DNA of 36,277 nt from an uncultured Bacteroidota bacterium (GTDB taxonomy: Bacteria > Bacteroidota > Bacteroidia > Flavobacteriales > Flavobacteriaceae), in contig CACLUN010000002.1 in NCBI GenBank assembly GCA_902610105.1, positions 1-36,277 on the forward strand. The letters are read 5' to 3'. This document shows positions 35,141 through 36,277 of the stretch, in pieces. Below the pieces are notes generated by a model, which was not told the DNA's origin, searched no databases, and saw only the letters and a program-made list of their open reading frames with translations. The translations under genes and the position numbers were made by a program. The stretch's first letter is position 1. The number at the start of each line of letters is the position of its first letter.

Positions 35141-36277
35141 TTAAAAATATTTCTTGCCTGTGAGTTGGAAATCTCCATAAGCTTCACTTCCTGAATGCTC
35201 AGACATATCAAGGCCTTCTTCTTCTTCTTCAGCAGAGACCCTTAATCCAGCAACAGCTTTAGTAAGTAGCACTAATGCAGAGCCAAATACCACGCAGAAT
35301 GCACCTGCAATACCAACACAAGCTAATTGGCTCATAAACTGATCAAAGCCAGCAGAAGCTCCAAAAATTCCAACAGCCAATGTTCCCCATATTCCGCAGA
35401 AAAGGTGAACAGGAACTGCACCGACAGGATCATCAAGACCTAATTTCTCTAGAAAGTAAGAGCTATATACAACTACAGGACCTGAGACAATTCCAATTAG
35501 AATAGCACTTGTAGGCAACATTAAGTCAGCTCCAGCAGTGATTCCTACTAGTCCGCCTAATACACCATTCATAAACATCATGATGTCGGCTTTACCAAAA
35601 AATATTTTGTAGGTAAGAGCACAGGACAATCCACCAGCAGCAGCAGCTAGACAAGTTGTAACAAGAGTTACTGAAGTTAGTGCTGGATCAGCGGAAAGTA
35701 CAGAACCTCCGTTAAATCCAAACCAACCTAACCAAAGTATCATGACACCTGCAGCAGACAATGGTATATTAGAACCTGGTATTGTTAAAACTTCACCATC
35801 TTTACCAAATTTACCTTTTCTAGCTCCTAGGAATATGATAGCTACAAGCGCACCCCATCCTCCTACAGAGTGTACAAGGGTAGAACCTGCAAAGTCATAA
35901 AATCCAAACATTTCGCTGAAGAATCCACCTCCCCATTGCCAAGAACCAACAATAGGATATACAATTGTTACGTATAACGCAGCAAAAAGCATAAATGAGC
36001 CTATTTTAATCCTTTCAGCAACTGCTCCAGAAATAATTGTTGCAGCAGTAGCGGCAAACATTCCTTGGAATAGGAAATCTGTCCAGTAAGTGTAACCTTC
36101 ATTGTAAGAAAGATCAGCAGCAGCCTCAGCATCTAACCCAGGTGATGGCAATCCGAGAACACCTTCAATTATCCATTCACTTGGATACATAAGGTTAAAT
36201 CCAACAAGGCAATATATAATAAGTCCAGCTGTAATTACAAAAAAGTTTTTGAAAAGTATGTTGATAGAATTCTTTTG
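35141..36277 (-). CDS. amt: Ammonium transporter (Amt/MEP/Rh family), 5' end outside the window
   Basis: Inner-membrane ammonium channel. The open frame continues to the right edge, so the N-terminus is cut off. The in-frame residues upstream of the MYPSEW methionine (QKNSINILFKNFFVITAGL) are still transporter sequence, so that methionine is not the start. Conserved: the structural Asp and first pore His in DFAGSTLVHSVGGWGALVA, GWFGFNGGS, LGGLVGITAGAD, and the second pore His in VPVHLFCGIWGTL. The cytoplasmic tail ends GLDMSEHSGSEAYGDF. Base composition is visibly less AT-rich than its neighbours, with Ala- and Gly-rich codons, as expected for a conserved, highly expressed membrane protein. 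No glnK/glnB is visible before the edge. Confidence 0.95.
   Translation of the reverse strand, partial: QKNSINILFKNFFVITAGLIIYCLVGFNLMYPSEWIIEGVLGLPSPGLDAEAAADLSYNEGYTYWTDFLFQGMFAATAATIISGAVAERIKIGSFMLFAALYVTIVYPIVGSWQWGGGFFSEMFGFYDFAGSTLVHSVGGWGALVAIIFLGARKGKFGKDGEVLTIPGSNIPLSAAGVMILWLGWFGFNGGSVLSADPALTSVTLVTTCLAAAAGGLSCALTYKIFFGKADIMMFMNGVLGGLVGITAGADLMLPTSAILIGIVSGPVVVYSSYFLEKLGLDDPVGAVPVHLFCGIWGTLAVGIFGASAGFDQFMSQLACVGIAGAFCVVFGSALVLLTKAVAGLRVSAEEEEEGLDMSEHSGSEAYGDFQLTGKKYF

Noticed and set aside
1..36277. CRISPR array, IS element, prophage, tRNA or tmRNA
   Set aside because: No regularly spaced repeats, transposase or phage proteins, cloverleaf-like sequences or tmRNA-like sequences were recognised. 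Gaps between genes are all about 110 bases or shorter. A tRNAscan and Infernal run would settle the RNA part.

Overview
This is a densely packed stretch of core genome from an AT-rich member of the Bacteroidota, most likely a marine, streamlined flavobacterium. The evidence is the flavobacterial form of many proteins (fused alpha/beta E1 dehydrogenase, NADP-dependent non-phosphorylating GAPDH, YbiT-like ABC-F, Bacteroidota-type PurM end), lipoproteins with short SxxC-type signals, no Shine-Dalgarno sequences, and promoters of the Bacteroidota type (TAnnTTTG at -7). There is no phage, IS element, CRISPR array, tRNA or rRNA in the window, and no gene-free stretch longer than about 110 bases.

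Layout. 1-5.3 kb: branched-chain amino acid operon ilvB-ilvN-ilvC with gapN as its last gene (+). 5.3-7.3 kb: dnaN and a SAM hydrolase (DUF62) (-). 7.3-9.2 kb: phoH-purC (+). 9.2-12.2 kb: a four-gene operon Gfo/Idh oxidoreductase - yggS - DnaQ-like exonuclease - miaA (-). 12.2-15.6 kb: pcm (+), smpB (-), glyA (+), glutaminyl cyclotransferase lipoprotein (-). 15.7-17.3 kb: the SRP RNA gene (ffs), followed after 7 bases by a short-chain dehydrogenase and a transaldolase (+). 17.3-24.4 kb: a TlpA-N-like lipoprotein (-), an ABC-F ATPase (+), and recG-pheT (-). 24.4-30.1 kb: pcrA/uvrD (+), OmpA-family lipoprotein, glycosyltransferase 2 and an HsdR_N-type nuclease-fold protein (-), and holA (+). 30.1-35.0 kb: fused 2-oxoacid dehydrogenase E1 (-), then the C-terminal half of purM with no N-terminal half and no start codon, prfA and pyrF (+). 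35.1-36.3 kb: an ammonium transporter running off the right edge (-).

Most genes are housekeeping (translation, replication and repair, nucleotide and amino acid synthesis). The main surprises are: (1) purM has lost its whole N-terminal ATP-binding domain while the C-terminal domain is intact in sequence; (2) a repeated arrangement in which a TAnnTTTG promoter element ends only 4-7 bases before the start codon (gfo, smpB, recG, HsdR_N gene, E1), which, when calibrated against the SRP RNA 5' end, predicts leaderless or nearly leaderless mRNAs; (3) divergent holA and HsdR_N genes whose start regions overlap, with each promoter inside the other gene or its immediate start; (4) an SRP RNA gene that appears to serve as the leader of an SDR-transaldolase mRNA; (5) an SDR whose catalytic Tyr is Phe. 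All promoter, leaderless and regulatory statements are inferences from sequence alone.
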